A stretch of DNA of 60,000 nucleotides from Cryptomeria japonica (lineage: Eukaryota > Streptophyta > Pinopsida > Cupressales > Cupressaceae): the NCBI RefSeq assembly GCF_030272615.1, contig NC_081415.1:508390873-508450872 (forward strand). Direction: 5' to 3'. Numbering within the stretch: position 1 is the stretch's first letter; every line of letters begins with the position of its first letter. Position numbers and translations under genes: made by a program. The notes below the pieces were generated by a model. That model was given only the letters and a program-made list of their open reading frames with translations, was not told where the DNA came from and made no database searches. Shown here in pieces: positions 1 to 10,500 of the stretch.

Positions 1-17
1 ACATGATTTGCAAAGTC

Positions 18-920
18 TTATGCTTCTGAACTTCTCCGGTCTTCACTACTAATGTCTCTCAATTTTGATATACCTCTAGGATGCACTCTGGTAACAATCT
101 CAAAAGGTGTTCTTCTGGTACTTCTATTCACTGAATTGTTGTAGGCAAACTCTGCTTGTGTAAGGATCAAATCCCAACTTCCAGTTTTATCTCCCACTAA
201 ACATCTCAACAAGTTTCTCAAACTCCAATTAACAACTTCTGTCTATCTATCATTTTGTGGATGAAAAGTAGAACTGAACTTCAAATCTGTTTTCATCTTC
301 TTCCAAAGTGTTTTCCAAAAATAGTCAACAAACTTAGTGTCTATGTCTGAAACTATGCTCTTAGGCAATCCATGCAATCTCACCACTTCCTTGAAAAATA
401 GGTATGCTACATGCAATACATCTGATGTCTTCTTACAAGGTATGAAATGAGTCATCTTTGAGAATCTATCCACTACCACAAATATAGAATCATTCCCTCT
501 CAGTGTCTTAGGCAATCCAAGTATAAAATCCATGCTTATATTCTCCCAAGGTCTTACCGGTACTGTCAAAGGTTTATACAATCCCACATTCTGACTACTA
601 CCCTTTGCAACTTGACAAACTCTACAACTCTACACATATCTCTTAACATCCTTATGAATTTGGGGCCAAAAGTACTGCTCACTCACCAATGCTATTGTTT
701 TGTCAATGCCAAAATGTCCAGCTAGTCCTCCACTGTAATTCTCCTTTATCAGATTTTCCCTCATAGAAATCTTAGGTATGCACAATTGAACTCCTCTGAA
801 TAACATCTCATCCTGAATGAAGTAATCCAACCATTTGCTTCTATCAACCATAACCGGCTCTCTATATTCTTTGCAAGGTTCTGCAAAATCCGAGTCATCA
901 TGATCATACAAGGTCTTCAA
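18..920 (-). pseudogene. Gypsy-1 integrase, broken
   Basis: Integrase inserts the cDNA into host DNA. The zinc-binding N-terminal part is seen around 610-740 (GHFG for the second histidine, then CRVCQ). The catalytic core follows with MDF (first Asp, near 525) and SDIDTKF (second Asp, near 340). The third acidic residue sits in TEVVN just after an in-frame TAG that probably replaces a CAG Gln codon (near 240). The piece at 18-221 continues the core with the AEFAYNNSVNRST and HPRG motifs usual in plant gypsy integrases. The frame is broken between blocks, for example near 590-630. The C-terminus runs off the left edge. Confidence 0.85.
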
Positions 921-929
921 ATCCTAAAA

Positions 930-1493
930 TTGTCACTCTCATCTGTATCAGCAAATTCCTTCTCCGACTCAATGCATCTGCAACTTTGTTAGATTTCTCA
1001 CTTCTATGCTTCAACACAAAGGTGTAACTCTGCAAAAATTCTACTCATCTCATATGTCTCTGATTCAACTTACTTTGACTGTTCAAATACTGCAAAGCTT
1101 GATGATCTGTATACAACACAAACTCCTTAGGCAACAAGTAATGTCTCCACTTCTTCAGGGATTGAACTATGGCATAAAACTCATGATCATACACTAAATA
1201 TCTCCTTCGGGCATCATTCAATTTCTCACTGAAATAGGCTACTAGACTCTCCCTTACTGACTCAAGACTGCTCCTATTGTTGTTCCACTTACATCATAAT
1301 CCACTTGAAATACTTTATTGAAATCCGGTAAAGCCAACATAGGCTGCTCAGTCACTTTCTCCTTCAATAGTTCAAAACTTTTGTTTGCTTTGGTGGTCCA
1401 CTTGAATTCCTTTTGATCTCCTCTCATGGTCTCAGTCATAGGGTTACAAACTGAACTGAAATTTCTGATAAACTTCCGGTAAAAATTAGCCAA
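930..1493 (-). pseudogene. Gypsy-1 RNase H and connection domain, broken
   Basis: This follows the RT on the minus strand. The peptide LANFYRKFIRNFSSVCNPMTE (one residue over several blocks, 1430-1500) is the connection typical of gypsy polyproteins. VDYDVSGTTIGAVLSQ (near 1254-1310) is the start of RNase H, where VDCDASG is usual; here Asp is kept but Ala is Val. Beyond 1254 the match continues only in shifting frames, for example the EEVETLL and KQKY-like stretches around 1100-1250, so this part is frameshifted and full of stops. Its role would be removal of RNA from the RNA:DNA hybrid. The boundary with integrase is approximate. Confidence 0.7.
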
Positions 1494-2303
1494 TCTATGA
1501 AATGATCTTACCTCTCCAATGTTTTCCGGTGTAGGTCACTCAACAATTGCTTTCACTTTCTCAGGGTCCATCTTCAAACCATCCTCAGATATCACAAATC
1601 CCAAATAGACTAACTCATCCTTCATGAAAGTACACTTCTTGATATTGATCAACAACTTCTCTTCTCTCAACCTCTACAAAACTTGTCTTAACTGCAACAA
1701 ATGCTCCTCTTTTGTCTTACTAAAAATCAGAATGTCATCCAAATACACAATAACAAACTTACCCAAGAATTTCTTCAATACCTCATTCATCAGCCTCATG
1801 AAAGTACTTGGTGCATTAGTCAATCCAAAAGGAATCACCAACCATTCATACAGTCCTTCATTTGTCTTAAATGTTGTCTTCCACTCATCACCTTCTTTGA
1901 TCCTGATCTGATGATATCCATTTTTTAAATCTATCTTTGTAAAGTATTTTTCTCCACTCAAACAGTCCATTATGTCATCCATCCTAGGCAAAGGAAACCG
2001 GTATTTCACTGTGATCTTGTTTATTGCTCTAGAATTAGTACATATTCTCCATTCTCCATTCTTCTTAGGTGCTAATACTCTTGGTATTGCACAAGGGCTC
2101 AGACTCTCCCTAATCAAACCTTTCTTCAATAGCTTCTGCACATGTCTATTCAGTTTTTCATTCTCTGTCGGTGTCAACCGGTGTGCATCTTTATTAGGCA
2201 AACTAACTCTGGGAACCAAGTCCATGCAATGACTAATACTTCTCACAGGGGGCAATCCATCAAGTACATTATCTGAAATGATGTCCTCATATTCTGTTAG
2301 CAA
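1494..2303 (-). pseudogene. Gypsy-1 reverse transcriptase
   Basis: This is the best-preserved domain of the element. A 209-residue open stretch carries the RT motifs in order: the [15 protein letters not shown] region, [29 protein letters not shown] (first catalytic Asp), [16 protein letters not shown], and [10 protein letters not shown] with the YLDD pair at about 1734-1751. The usual DYRAIN is altered to NSRAIN. A stop follows at 1674; the reading continues after it with KLLINIKKCTFMKDELVYLGFVIS to about 1500. The product would copy genomic RNA into DNA inside the virus-like particle. The lineage call of gypsy rests on the YLDD motif and gene order. Confidence 0.9.
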
Positions 2304-2315
2304 ATATTTTATCTC

Positions 2316-3173
2316 TTACGGGTGCTTTCCTTCCAGTTCTGGTTTCTCAGTCTTCTTAGGAATTAAGGTATTACACACATTTTCATGTCTCAGTCCATCT
2401 AGGAATTTCCTTCCATATAGAAAATAGATTCTAACATTCGTACAGACTTCATTCTTCAAAGGTTCCTCCAAGGGTAACAAGGTTTGCTTCATCCCATTGG
2501 CCAGAATAGTGTATGTATTCTTCCTCCCATCATGTATTGCTTGTCTATCAAACTGCCAAGGTCTACCCAACAAAAGATGACAAATATCCATAAGCATAAT
2601 ATCACACAAGACTTCATCATGATAATTCCCAATTTTCAATTTCACCAAACATTTTTCACTTACTAACAACTTATGTTCATCCTGAATCCATGGTATCTGA
2701 TAAGGCTTAGGGTGTTTCAATCTCTTCAATTTCAACTTATTCACCATCTCTTCTGAAACAAGATTATCTGAATTACCACTATCAATAACAACTTTAAAAC
2801 ACTTACCGGATACCTTACATCTGGTCTTGAACAGATTCTTCCTCTACAAGGGCTCTTCATCTCCTCTGGCATGAAACAAAGCTCTCCTCATCACCAACAA
2901 TTCTTCATCTTCTAGTTTATTGTCTGATCTGGTGGGGTTTTCTTCCACCATTGTTTCTCTTCCGGTATTTTCTATCTTCTTACACTCGAATGCACGATGT
3001 CCTTATCCTCCATACTTGAAGCAGGTTCCTTTGAATATCCTCTTGTCTTGTCTTCCAAAATTCTCATTCCAATAACCATCCAATTCTCTCCTTTGGTAAA
3101 AATTTCTATCATCCTTTCGGTATGAATTACCTTCTTTTTTCACTTCCTTGTCCCTGTTTTGATCTGTACTGGT
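2316..3173 (-). pseudogene. Gypsy-1 zinc knuckle and aspartic protease, broken
   Basis: From right to left this holds the end of gag, with a degenerate zinc knuckle near 2985-3027 (CFKYGG, stop, GHRAFEC), then the protease. The aspartic protease active site is visible as VVIDSGNSDNLV at about 2755-2800, where DSG is the catalytic triad. LLLGRPWQFDR near 2550-2580 is the conserved C-terminal flap region of plant gypsy proteases. Open reading from 2747 to 2316 runs toward the RT, ending in a linker. A stop near 2850 separates the knuckle from the active site. Protease would cut the Gag-Pol polyprotein. Confidence 0.8.
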
Positions 3174-4022
3174 TCATCTTCCTTTGGTATATCCTTTTCC
3201 TCCTTGAAATCTTCCTCCGGTAAACCTTCCATCTCTGCCTCTCTGTCTCTGCTCATGTCTTTTGTTTAACTTCTCTTCTGCCTTTAGGGCATACTGGTAA
3301 GCCTTTTCAACACTCTCCAATTTGATCAAATTGAGTTCATCTTGTATAGACATCCGCAATCCATTCAAATATCTTACAACTTGTTCAACTTCATCATCAA
3401 CATGTCTAGATCTGATATTCAACTTGTAAAATGCTTCGGTGTACTCCTTCACACTAGATTCCTTTTGTCTCAAATTTTGCAACTTCTGGAACATATCCAC
3501 TTGATAATTCGCAGGCACAAACTTCGATTTTAACTTAGCAATCATTTGATCTCATGTCTTAATCTTCTCTTTACCTCTTCTTTGTCTATCAATTTGCAAA
3601 TGATCCCACCAAAGAGATGCATGACCTTTCAACTGGGTACAGACATATTTCACCTTCCTCTCTTCTACAGTGTTTTCAAAATCAAAATACTTCTCCATCT
3701 CCAAGATCCAATCCATCAATTCATCTAAATCTAAATTTTCATCATATTTTGGTGGGGTAAAATGAGGTTTAGTATTCGCCCTACTCAAAAACCTCCAAAA
3801 CCTTTCCTCGTCCAGATCAACCGCCCGTAGGTTTGCTTGTTCTGTCGGGGCTTCTTCTCCTTTATCTTCTCCTTCATCTTCACTTACATCTTCAATATGT
3901 TGGCCTCTTCTCTGGGATGTCTCCTTGGCTTCCAACCGGGCTGCTATACCTCTCAACATTTCCATCACAACAGGGTATGCATTCCCACACGCTCCACCAT
4001 TCCTAGCTCCTCTTTGTGCCAT
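3174..4022 (-). pseudogene. Gypsy-1 gag
   Basis: Gag forms the particle shell. Reading starts at Met 4022 (MAQRGARNGG). A Glu/Asp-rich stretch follows, then the retrotransposon-gag domain: FTPPKYDENLDLDELMDWI, KVKYVCTQLKGHASLWWD, and the second half MFQKLQNLRQKESSVKEYTEAF. The conserved LKGHA..WW and YTEAF motifs are those of plant gypsy gag. An in-frame stop at 3549-3554 splits the protein in two (4022-3552 and 3545-3174). The C-terminus is Arg/Gly-rich, as is usual next to a zinc knuckle. Start choice: first Met of the long frame, about 95 bp after the primer site. Confidence 0.85.
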
Positions 4023-4116
4023 CGTTCATGCTAGTCCTCTACAGCTACAGGTCGGATCTACAATCCACTACCCTACAACAAAATATCAAGACACGCAACC
4101 TCTAAAATGAAACTTC

Positions 4117-4128
4117 GCTCTAATACCA
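4117..4128 (-). other. Gypsy-1 primer-binding site (tRNA-iMet type)
   Basis: On the minus strand the 12 bases read TGGTATTAGAGC. The common plant primer site for initiator tRNA-Met is TGGTATCAGAGC, so there is one mismatch. It lies 2 bp inside the LTR end, as expected. Confidence 0.85.
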
Positions 4129-4130
4129 CT

Positions 4131-4908
4131 TGAAGCAGTCATTGGTGAGGAGGGACCTCAAAGAGGAGATCAATTCGGACTGGTCATCAAGAGTAAACAC
4201 AACGGAAACAAAAACATATGATGGAAGTAATGTAGAACGGATTTTTTTATTTCATTAAAATTGATTACAACCAACTGAGTTACAACATACTAGCTTACAG
4301 GCCTAGTAGAACATATAGAATAGGTCACAATCAGGAACTTGAATCTTGAGATCTATCTTCTACGCCCAGTCTAGCTACTTGATTCTCTGATTCGTTACAT
4401 TCTAATGTGCAATTACAATTATATATATATATATATATATATCAATCCAAAGGATCCAAATCGCCCAAAAGGGATGAAAACCCGAAGAACAAGACCTAAC
4501 GTGTAAAAATAACAAGGTCAGCCTCCGCCAAGAGATTCCTCCAGGAAATCCGAAGGATAAAACATAGATCGCGAGAAAAGGTCAGCCACATGCTAAAGAA
4601 CATCGGAATCAACACTCAAGACTCCACAAGCTTCGGAAGGGATTTTGGTAGATCACCAAAATAGGTCCAAGCAACCGGTAACAAAGGATTGTCAACCGAT
4701 AACAGGAAATTGTCATGGAAACCAATAGTGATATCTTGCCGGAAAATGATCCAAATGCGATGCGGTCAGAAAATAAGAAAGATGATCACATCTTCAAGTA
4801 GAATCCAACTCCACAGGATCCGGTGAGCGAAAATCAAGACACACGGAAAGGAAAACTGGAGCTGGAAAGAGAAAGGAAAACATAAAGGAAAATGTTTTTG
4901 GTTGATGC
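4131..4908 (-). repeat. Gypsy-1 5' LTR (outer end approximate)
   Basis: The LTR ends at 4131 (plus-strand TG, minus-strand CA), two bases before the primer site. It contains an AT dinucleotide run at 4421-4442 that could supply the TATA element. The outer end is placed near 4908 because of a CA there and because LINE-like sequence seems to begin beyond it; 4882 is an alternative. With no second LTR in the window the end and the target duplication cannot be checked. Confidence 0.6.
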
Positions 4909-4919
4909 AAAATTGCTAT

Positions 4920-6020
4920 GAAACGGGGATGCTCCTACATAAATTATGGACCAACATTTCCACTAACTCATTTGGGTGCATTTTCCGACGAAGATTTATG
5001 ACAAACTATGGGATTTCTTTTGCTTTGTCGGATTTTACAACGCAATTTGTGTCAAATTTCCTTCTTTTTTTTAAACCTTGCTCACGTTCGTCAGAATTCC
5101 AAATTCTGACTGAAAAGATAATTTATGAAAAGGTGATTATTATCCTCAAGGTGTTCTTCACATAGAACACATTTAAAAGGTTATACCATATCCATCTTTG
5201 AGAGTCTGATGCTTGTTAATATTTTATTTTGAGCACCAACCAAAAGAAACAACCTACTTTTGGTAAGATCATGTTATTCTAGCATAATGAATATGCCCTT
5301 AATTATGATTTGGTAGATGTCCTCGGGAGATCAGAGATTTGTATACTTGGTTGTCGAGTAATTTCTTAAACTGGCTGGAGCCCAAATAAGCCTATCTAGT
5401 CGTGGTGAAGTTAGTATTAATCTTGAAGGCAAGATATTTTGAAGTAGGTCTTTCCCTTGAGGAGGGATGGGTAGATTTTTAAGATCCTACCATTGGGATG
5501 TGTAGTGATTGGATGATAGAGGTTCCATATAATCTCGTAGGTTTACCCCCTAGGTAGTTGATAGAATCTGTCTCGAGAATTGTAACTCTTTTATATTTTC
5601 AAGTGGAGGATGTCCATTCCAAGAGTCCTCCCAAAACAAAGCTTGGGAGCCATCATTTACCTCCAAGGTGAGGAAAGGTGTAATAATATCTCTACATAGC
5701 CAATCCTATTGAAGTGTTTGAAATTGTAAAAATCTCTGTTGGTAAAGAGGTGTCTAAGTACTTGGCTTTCATAATTCTTCACCATTTTGAAGATGGTTTA
5801 CTATACATACTCCAAACTAGTTTGGCCCTAAGAGCTAAGTTTTTGTCCTCCAAGTTATGTAGGCCTGTTCCACCACTCAATTTTTTATCACATATAGTCT
5901 CTAGTGAAATAAAGGAGATTTTCTTCTTATTATCTATGTTTCCTTTTCAAAGAAATTTATGGATGATTTTCTCTATGTCATGGATAATAGTTGTAGGAGC
6001 CTTGAGAATCTCCATATAGT
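4920..6020 (-). mobile_element. LINE (L1-type) fragment, minus strand
   Basis: Read on the minus strand, the right part gives the C-terminal RT region of plant L1 elements: LAGKLLMIKVILQAIPNYYM, IEKIIHKFLWKGN and the NLALRAKLVW block at about 5800-6080. Further left, near 5220-5260, FFWLVLKNIN-like sequence marks the zinc-binding zf-RVT domain. The frame is full of stops and indels. No polyA tail, 5' end or target duplication is visible. The Gypsy-1 LTR seems to interrupt the left side. The part left of about 5160 is poorly supported. Confidence 0.6.
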
Positions 6021-6289
6021 AATTTGGGATAGCTTGGAGTATTACTTTTATCATTAATAGTTTTCCCGCTAGGGATAACCATCTGCCCTTCCATGTAGGT
6101 GTGCTTGATTTAATGTTGTCAATAATTTGTTAACAATCTGAAGTTTTGTTCAGACTTGTGAAGAACGGTATCCCAAGATATTTGCATGGAAGTTCAACAG
6201 TCTAAAATCCTAGCATATGATAATTCTAGACTTTTTATTGATAGTGATCTGGCTGAGTTGATTCTTTGACTAGAAGAGGCCATGTATTC

Positions 6290-8776
6290 AACAAGTGTTT
6301 TTTAATATGCTTGTGTGTAAAACTCTCTTTTTTCTATTCTTATTGGTGGCATTCAATATTCTCTTTTTTTCCTACACGAGGAATATGGCAAGGAGATCCA
6401 ATTTTCTCTTATTTCTTAATTCTTATGGCCTAAGGTTTTGGAAGGTTTCTCAATCACCAAAATGCTAATGGTTTCATTTAGAGATGAAAAAAGTTGTTGG
6501 TTTTTTTAAATTATCCTATACAAATTCAACAAAAAAAATTCATCTATCCTTCAATTCAAAAGTAGACAAATTCCCTTGGAGCATTTTGGTATCCCTTTGT
6601 TAGCTAGTTCTCTTAGAGGAAGATTATCGATCATCTTAGGATGAAAGTTACTACTCGACTTTCCATTGCTTATATTTTGCTACTCGTGTTACCCTTTTAA
6701 AATATGTCTTGTAGGTCCTTCCAATACATAATTTTATGGTTCTTTATGCCCAAAAAATCTTTTTTAAGCACTTTGATTCTCAATCTATGCAAATTTTATA
6801 GGTTGGGAATTTAGACACTAAAAAATGGAATCTCATTAATCGAGGTAGGGTTTGCCAACCTAAATAGCATGGTGGTATTGGACACTAACAAGTTGATCTA
6901 AATAGTGAAGATTTAGTTGCAAGCCTCTAGTGGAGATGGTGTACTCAGCAAAATCAACCTTGGGCAAGGATTTTCTAATCATAAATATCTTCATGTGTTT
7001 GTTCCTTAAGAGATTCTATGATTTGATTTGATAATTCTTTGATTGGGAATACTCTCAAGAAAGGTGTTTCCCTTGTAAATTTTGAAATTTGGTGATAAAG
7101 CTCTTTTTTGGACTAATTGATTGGATATTTATCTCATATTATTTACTTTTCATCTTCTCCACCACTTGAGCAATATTTTTGTGGAGGCTGGTTAGTCTAA
7201 AGTTTCTAATTTCAAGGAATGACATCAAATGGGGCCATACTTCTATTTATCATTGGAAAGATATGAGTAGTTGGCCTACGGGTGTAGAAGTGAATCTCAC
7301 ACTATTCCTATCTTTATTCTTATTAATAGGCATTGTTCTTCTTTGAAAAAGAGTTATACTCTAGCTTGGGTTTTGATCCTAAAGGAGTTTACTTTGTTTC
7401 TAGAGGGCTATCAGTTATTATGAGTTGAAAAGAATCGTTTGAGGGATTTTCATTAGTGGAAAAATATTTTATAATAAATTTTGGATGGCTGAAGTGTAAT
7501 TTTTTTGTTTGGTTCCTATGTTAGAGTAAGTGTCTTACATGGGACAATATCAGAAAGTGGGGACTCCAAGGTCCTTTTAAGTATGTTCTTGGTGGACTCA
7601 CTAGAGAAGATTCTTGTCAAATTTTTTTTCAATGTCTCTTTTTTTGGGGTGTTAAGACACACAAGTGGTATTTTTATGATCATCCTTTCATTCATGCAAA
7701 CTCTTTGTCTAAGATTTGGTCTCACCTAGGTTGACTTCCTACTGTTACCTCTTTTTTATTGGTGGCTTGGGATATTAGTCCTATTTTTTTCTTTGGAAAA
7801 TATAGTTGGAGAGGAATTGTTAGATTTTTTAGGAACATCAAAACCTCATCAAGTATGTTTGGTAGAAGATTTAAACTCAGTAAAAGAGACTTTTAAGCTA
7901 AGTGTTCTTTTTATCAATTCCTTGTTCCCTTTGATCTCATTAATGTCAAGAATTTAGATGTAGACAACTTGCTTTGTCCTACTTCTCCCAAGTTTCATAT
8001 CAATCATTCTCATAAGGTTAATATAATTGATCATTAGTTACTTCCTCCCAAATTTATTTTTAAAATCAACATTAATGGTTCCTCTAAGAGTAATCCTAGA
8101 CTAACTAGAATTTATGGTATCGAGTGTGATAGTAATGGCTTAGTTCAATTATTTTTCTCTGCGGTTACAAGATTTGGTACAAACAATCAACTAGAAGCTC
8201 ATTCCTTTTATGTTACTTCACAAAAACCTTATGAATTCAGTTGGCATATGTTGCAAGGTGTGGACCCTTGGTCTCCTTGTGTTGTGCGATGCAACGCTCA
8301 GATTTGTGACATGGCTTAGTTGTCACATGTGGATTGTATGTCTATTGGTTGTATTGGGCATTAATAGGTCGATCTTTTGGTGCACAAGCAATCGTATTTC
8401 TAACAAATGGTATTAAAACTCAGTTCACAAGTTCAAACCCCTCGCTTGTGCTTGGCAGGGGGGATTGTTGCAAGGTGTGTGCCCTTGGTCTCCTTGTGTT
8501 GTGCAATGCAACGCTCAAGTTTTTGGCATGGCTTAACCACCTCCTATGGATTCTATAAGTCTAGTCGTTGTATCAGGCATTAACAGGTGGATCTTTTGGT
8601 GCAGTGACAACCATACTTCTAATATATAGAATAATATTATTTGTGAAAAGGGTCCTATGATTAAATTTCTCTTTTCAAAAACAAGGGTCTTGAGGATTCT
8701 TATTAGCATATGGCTTCTTTGGTTGATCAAATTAACTATCTTTCTCAAAAAATTGATTTCATGTCTCATTTGTTGG
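6290..8776 (+). mobile_element. LINE (L1-type), plus strand, first part
   Basis: A decayed L1-type ORF2. Near 6376-6450 the frame reads RGIWQGDPIFSYFLILMA, close to the RGIRQGDPLSPYLF motif of plant L1 RT. The FADD catalytic block is not recognisable. HLRMKVTTRLSIAYI, then WNLINRG and CQPK.HGG (near 6640-6900) are the thumb region. At 7500-7660 a zf-RVT domain reads CLTWDNIRKWG...DSCQIFFQC..FWG. At 8060-8210 an RNase H domain begins (FKININGSSKSNP, with Asn for the catalytic Asp; DSNGLVQLFFS; NNQLEAHS). The element continues after the Tat-1 insertion at 28957. The start is unclear; 5' sequences are missing. Confidence 0.75.
8244..8629 (+). mobile_element. TRIM-like miniature LTR retrotransposon (TRIM-B)
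   Basis: Two direct repeats, 8249-8405 (157 bp) and 8466-8624 (159 bp), start TGTTGCAAGG and flank a 60-bp core. The first repeat ends TAACA, the second TAATA. The core begins two bases after the first repeat with TGGTATTAAAAC, a weakened tRNA-iMet primer site, and ends with a purine run GGCAGGGGGGATTG just before the second repeat. That is a complete LTR/PBS/PPT/LTR plan without coding capacity. The repeats share long blocks with the element at 45456-45799 (for example GATCTTTTGGTGCA). It sits inside the LINE RNase H region. A clean target duplication is not seen; the listed span includes the flanks examined. Confidence 0.75.
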
Positions 8777-9192
8777 TGTAGACACATTAATCTGTCCACT
8801 TAATTAAATGAATATTTAGTATTTATTTGATTATTTAACCATCGATCAATAATTAATTAAATTAATATTTAATTAATTCATCTTAACCCTCTTCTCCTAT
8901 TAATTAAATAAATTATTCAATTTATTTGATTTAATTCACTTAACCAAATCCAGACCATTAATTAAATAAATAAATCATATTTGTTTAATTAAATCTTTTC
9001 TCACATTTAAATAAATTATTTATTTATTTAAATCCCCCAAAATCCCATCTCTCACATTTAAATAAATTAACATTTATTTAAATCACCTTTATCCTCCACC
9101 CACTTGCATTTTCCTACAAGTGCAAGTTGCACAACTATTTTAAATAAATAAATTATTTATTTAAAATCCTATTTATCCTCACCCACTTGAGA

Positions 9193-9350
9193 CCTTTAAT
9201 GATTTCCCTTAAAGTCTTCAAACTTAATGGCTTCTTTCTAGAGTCTTCTCAAGCCTTTAATGGTTTCCCTTAAAGTCTTCAAACTTAATGGCTTCCTTCT
9301 AGAGTCTTCTTAAGCCTTTAATGGTTTCCCTCAAAGTCTTCAAACATTTA
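9193..9350 (+). repeat. 61-bp tandem repeat inside Tat-1 5' LTR, about 2.6 copies
   Basis: The unit starts CCTTTAATGGTTTCCC and recurs at 9193, 9254 and 9315, a constant 61-bp step. The same array is in the 3' LTR at 27664, 27725 and 27786. Position upstream of the TATA box suggests an enhancer role (inference). Confidence 0.9.
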
Positions 9351-10060
9351 ATGCGTTATCTTCCTTTTTTTCATGTAAATAAATTTAGATTTATTTATAT
9401 CTATCCAAATGCAAATTACACCATTTAATTAAAATTAAATGATTTTATTTTAATTGAAAATCCCAAAATTTCTCCCACTTGCATTCTCCTACAAAATCCA
9501 CTTGCATGCCTAAATCCCTTCTAGATTCTTCTAACTCCTTCTAATCAGCCTAATCTTATCCTAATCATTGTCACATTCCTAAATAAAAGGAAGTCACTTC
9601 TCAAAAACCTCCAAAGTCTTCAATAACCATTAAAGGTTTTATATCTTCAAATGGTTAACCTCTAAAGTCTTCCAAACTATTAAAGGCTCTTACATAACCA
9701 TTTATGGTTAACTCGCCTTTTACCTTTGGTTAGAGACTTTCCTCTAACTTAACCATCATTTTAACTCTTGGGTCTCTTCAAAGCATTTATTTCTTTGACT
9801 AAGATAACCATTTAACCCTTGCATATTCATTTATCCCTTGGATAAAAGGAATATCCATTAACCTAACCCTAACCCAACCCCCTAGGGTAACCATCATGTC
9901 CCCTCAAGCATTCAATGCTCCTTATCTCCCCTCTCAAGCCTCCTCATGATGACACTTGTCAACATGGGATTGGGTTGAAAGTCTCACATGGATTGAATAT
10001 CTTTCAATCCTAACCCTTGTTAATATTGTTCAATCTTAACCCTTCATTTCTCCATTTCTT

Positions 10061-10070
10061 CTATAAATAG
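10061..10070 (+). promoter_or_regulatory. Tat-1 5' LTR TATA box
   Basis: The sequence CTATAAATAG is a strong plant TATA match, 411 bp before the LTR end. Transcription of the element would start about 30 bp downstream, near 10095-10100 (inference). Confidence 0.75.
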
Positions 10071-10483
10071 AACTCGTCTCCTCAAGCAAAGGAGGAAGCA
10101 TTAGAGTATTGTTGTTATACCAGTATTAGCATAGATTTTTTTCATAGCATCACTATCTACACTTGCATAGCATTTGCTTATCATATTCAGCCATCTTGAA
10201 TCTCCATATGGCATACATGGCTAGTGCTAAAAGCTGAGAGCTACACTCATGTGGAACTTGGAAAGGAGAGGAACAAGGGAGGAGCAACTATGAGCATCTT
10301 GATTAGCATTTGGAATATAGTTTATCTATTCTATGTTTGTATGCTTTCTATTTCATGCTTAATATCTCTCTTGATATGCTTGTTTAGGATAATCTTTTGT
10401 TGCTAACATTGACGTTTGTTTCTTGTGCTATTGTGTGTGTTGCCATCAAACAGATTTTCTAATCCTTTTTGCAGAGCATCATT

Positions 10484-10500
10484 TGGTGAACCCGACGTGA
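10484..10500 (+). other. Tat-1 primer-binding site, tRNA-Trp type
   Basis: TGGTGAACCCGACGTGA, two bases after the 5' LTR. Its complement, TCACGTCGGGTTCACCA, matches the 3' end of plant tRNA-Trp including CCA as I remember it, 17 of 17 bases. This tRNA has not been compared by computation. Confidence 0.8.

Larger units (their letters stand above)
1..4908 (-). mobile_element. Ty3/gypsy LTR retrotransposon (Gypsy-1), 3' end outside window
   Basis: Read on the minus strand, this stretch gives an LTR, a primer-binding site, gag, protease, RT, RNase H and integrase in the order typical of Ty3/gypsy. The window begins inside the integrase C-terminal part, so the 3' LTR and any chromodomain are not visible. 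The gag and RT sequences resemble those of the chromodomain-bearing element at 48999-56596, so a chromovirus is likely but not shown. Each domain is broken by one or a few stops or frameshifts, so the copy is not autonomous. The right-hand end is approximate because there is no second LTR to compare. Confidence 0.9.
8777..10481 (+). repeat. Tat-1 5' LTR
   Basis: The LTR runs from TGTAGACACA to AGAGCATCA. The first 650 bp are rich in TTAATTAA and TTTAAATAAAT runs. A 61-bp tandem repeat lies at 9193-9350 and a TATA box at 10061. A short open frame at 10224-10406 (60 aa) is also present in the other LTR but shows no domain, and I do not count it as a gene. Confidence 0.95.

Noticed and set aside
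9850-9890. CCTAACCCTAACCC telomere-like words in the Tat-1 LTR
   Set aside because: Only two partial units, not the plant CCCTAAA repeat, and part of the LTR.
10224-10406. 60-codon frame in the Tat-1 LTR, also at 28694-28876
   Set aside because: It is kept because the LTRs are alike, not by coding selection. No motif was recognised.
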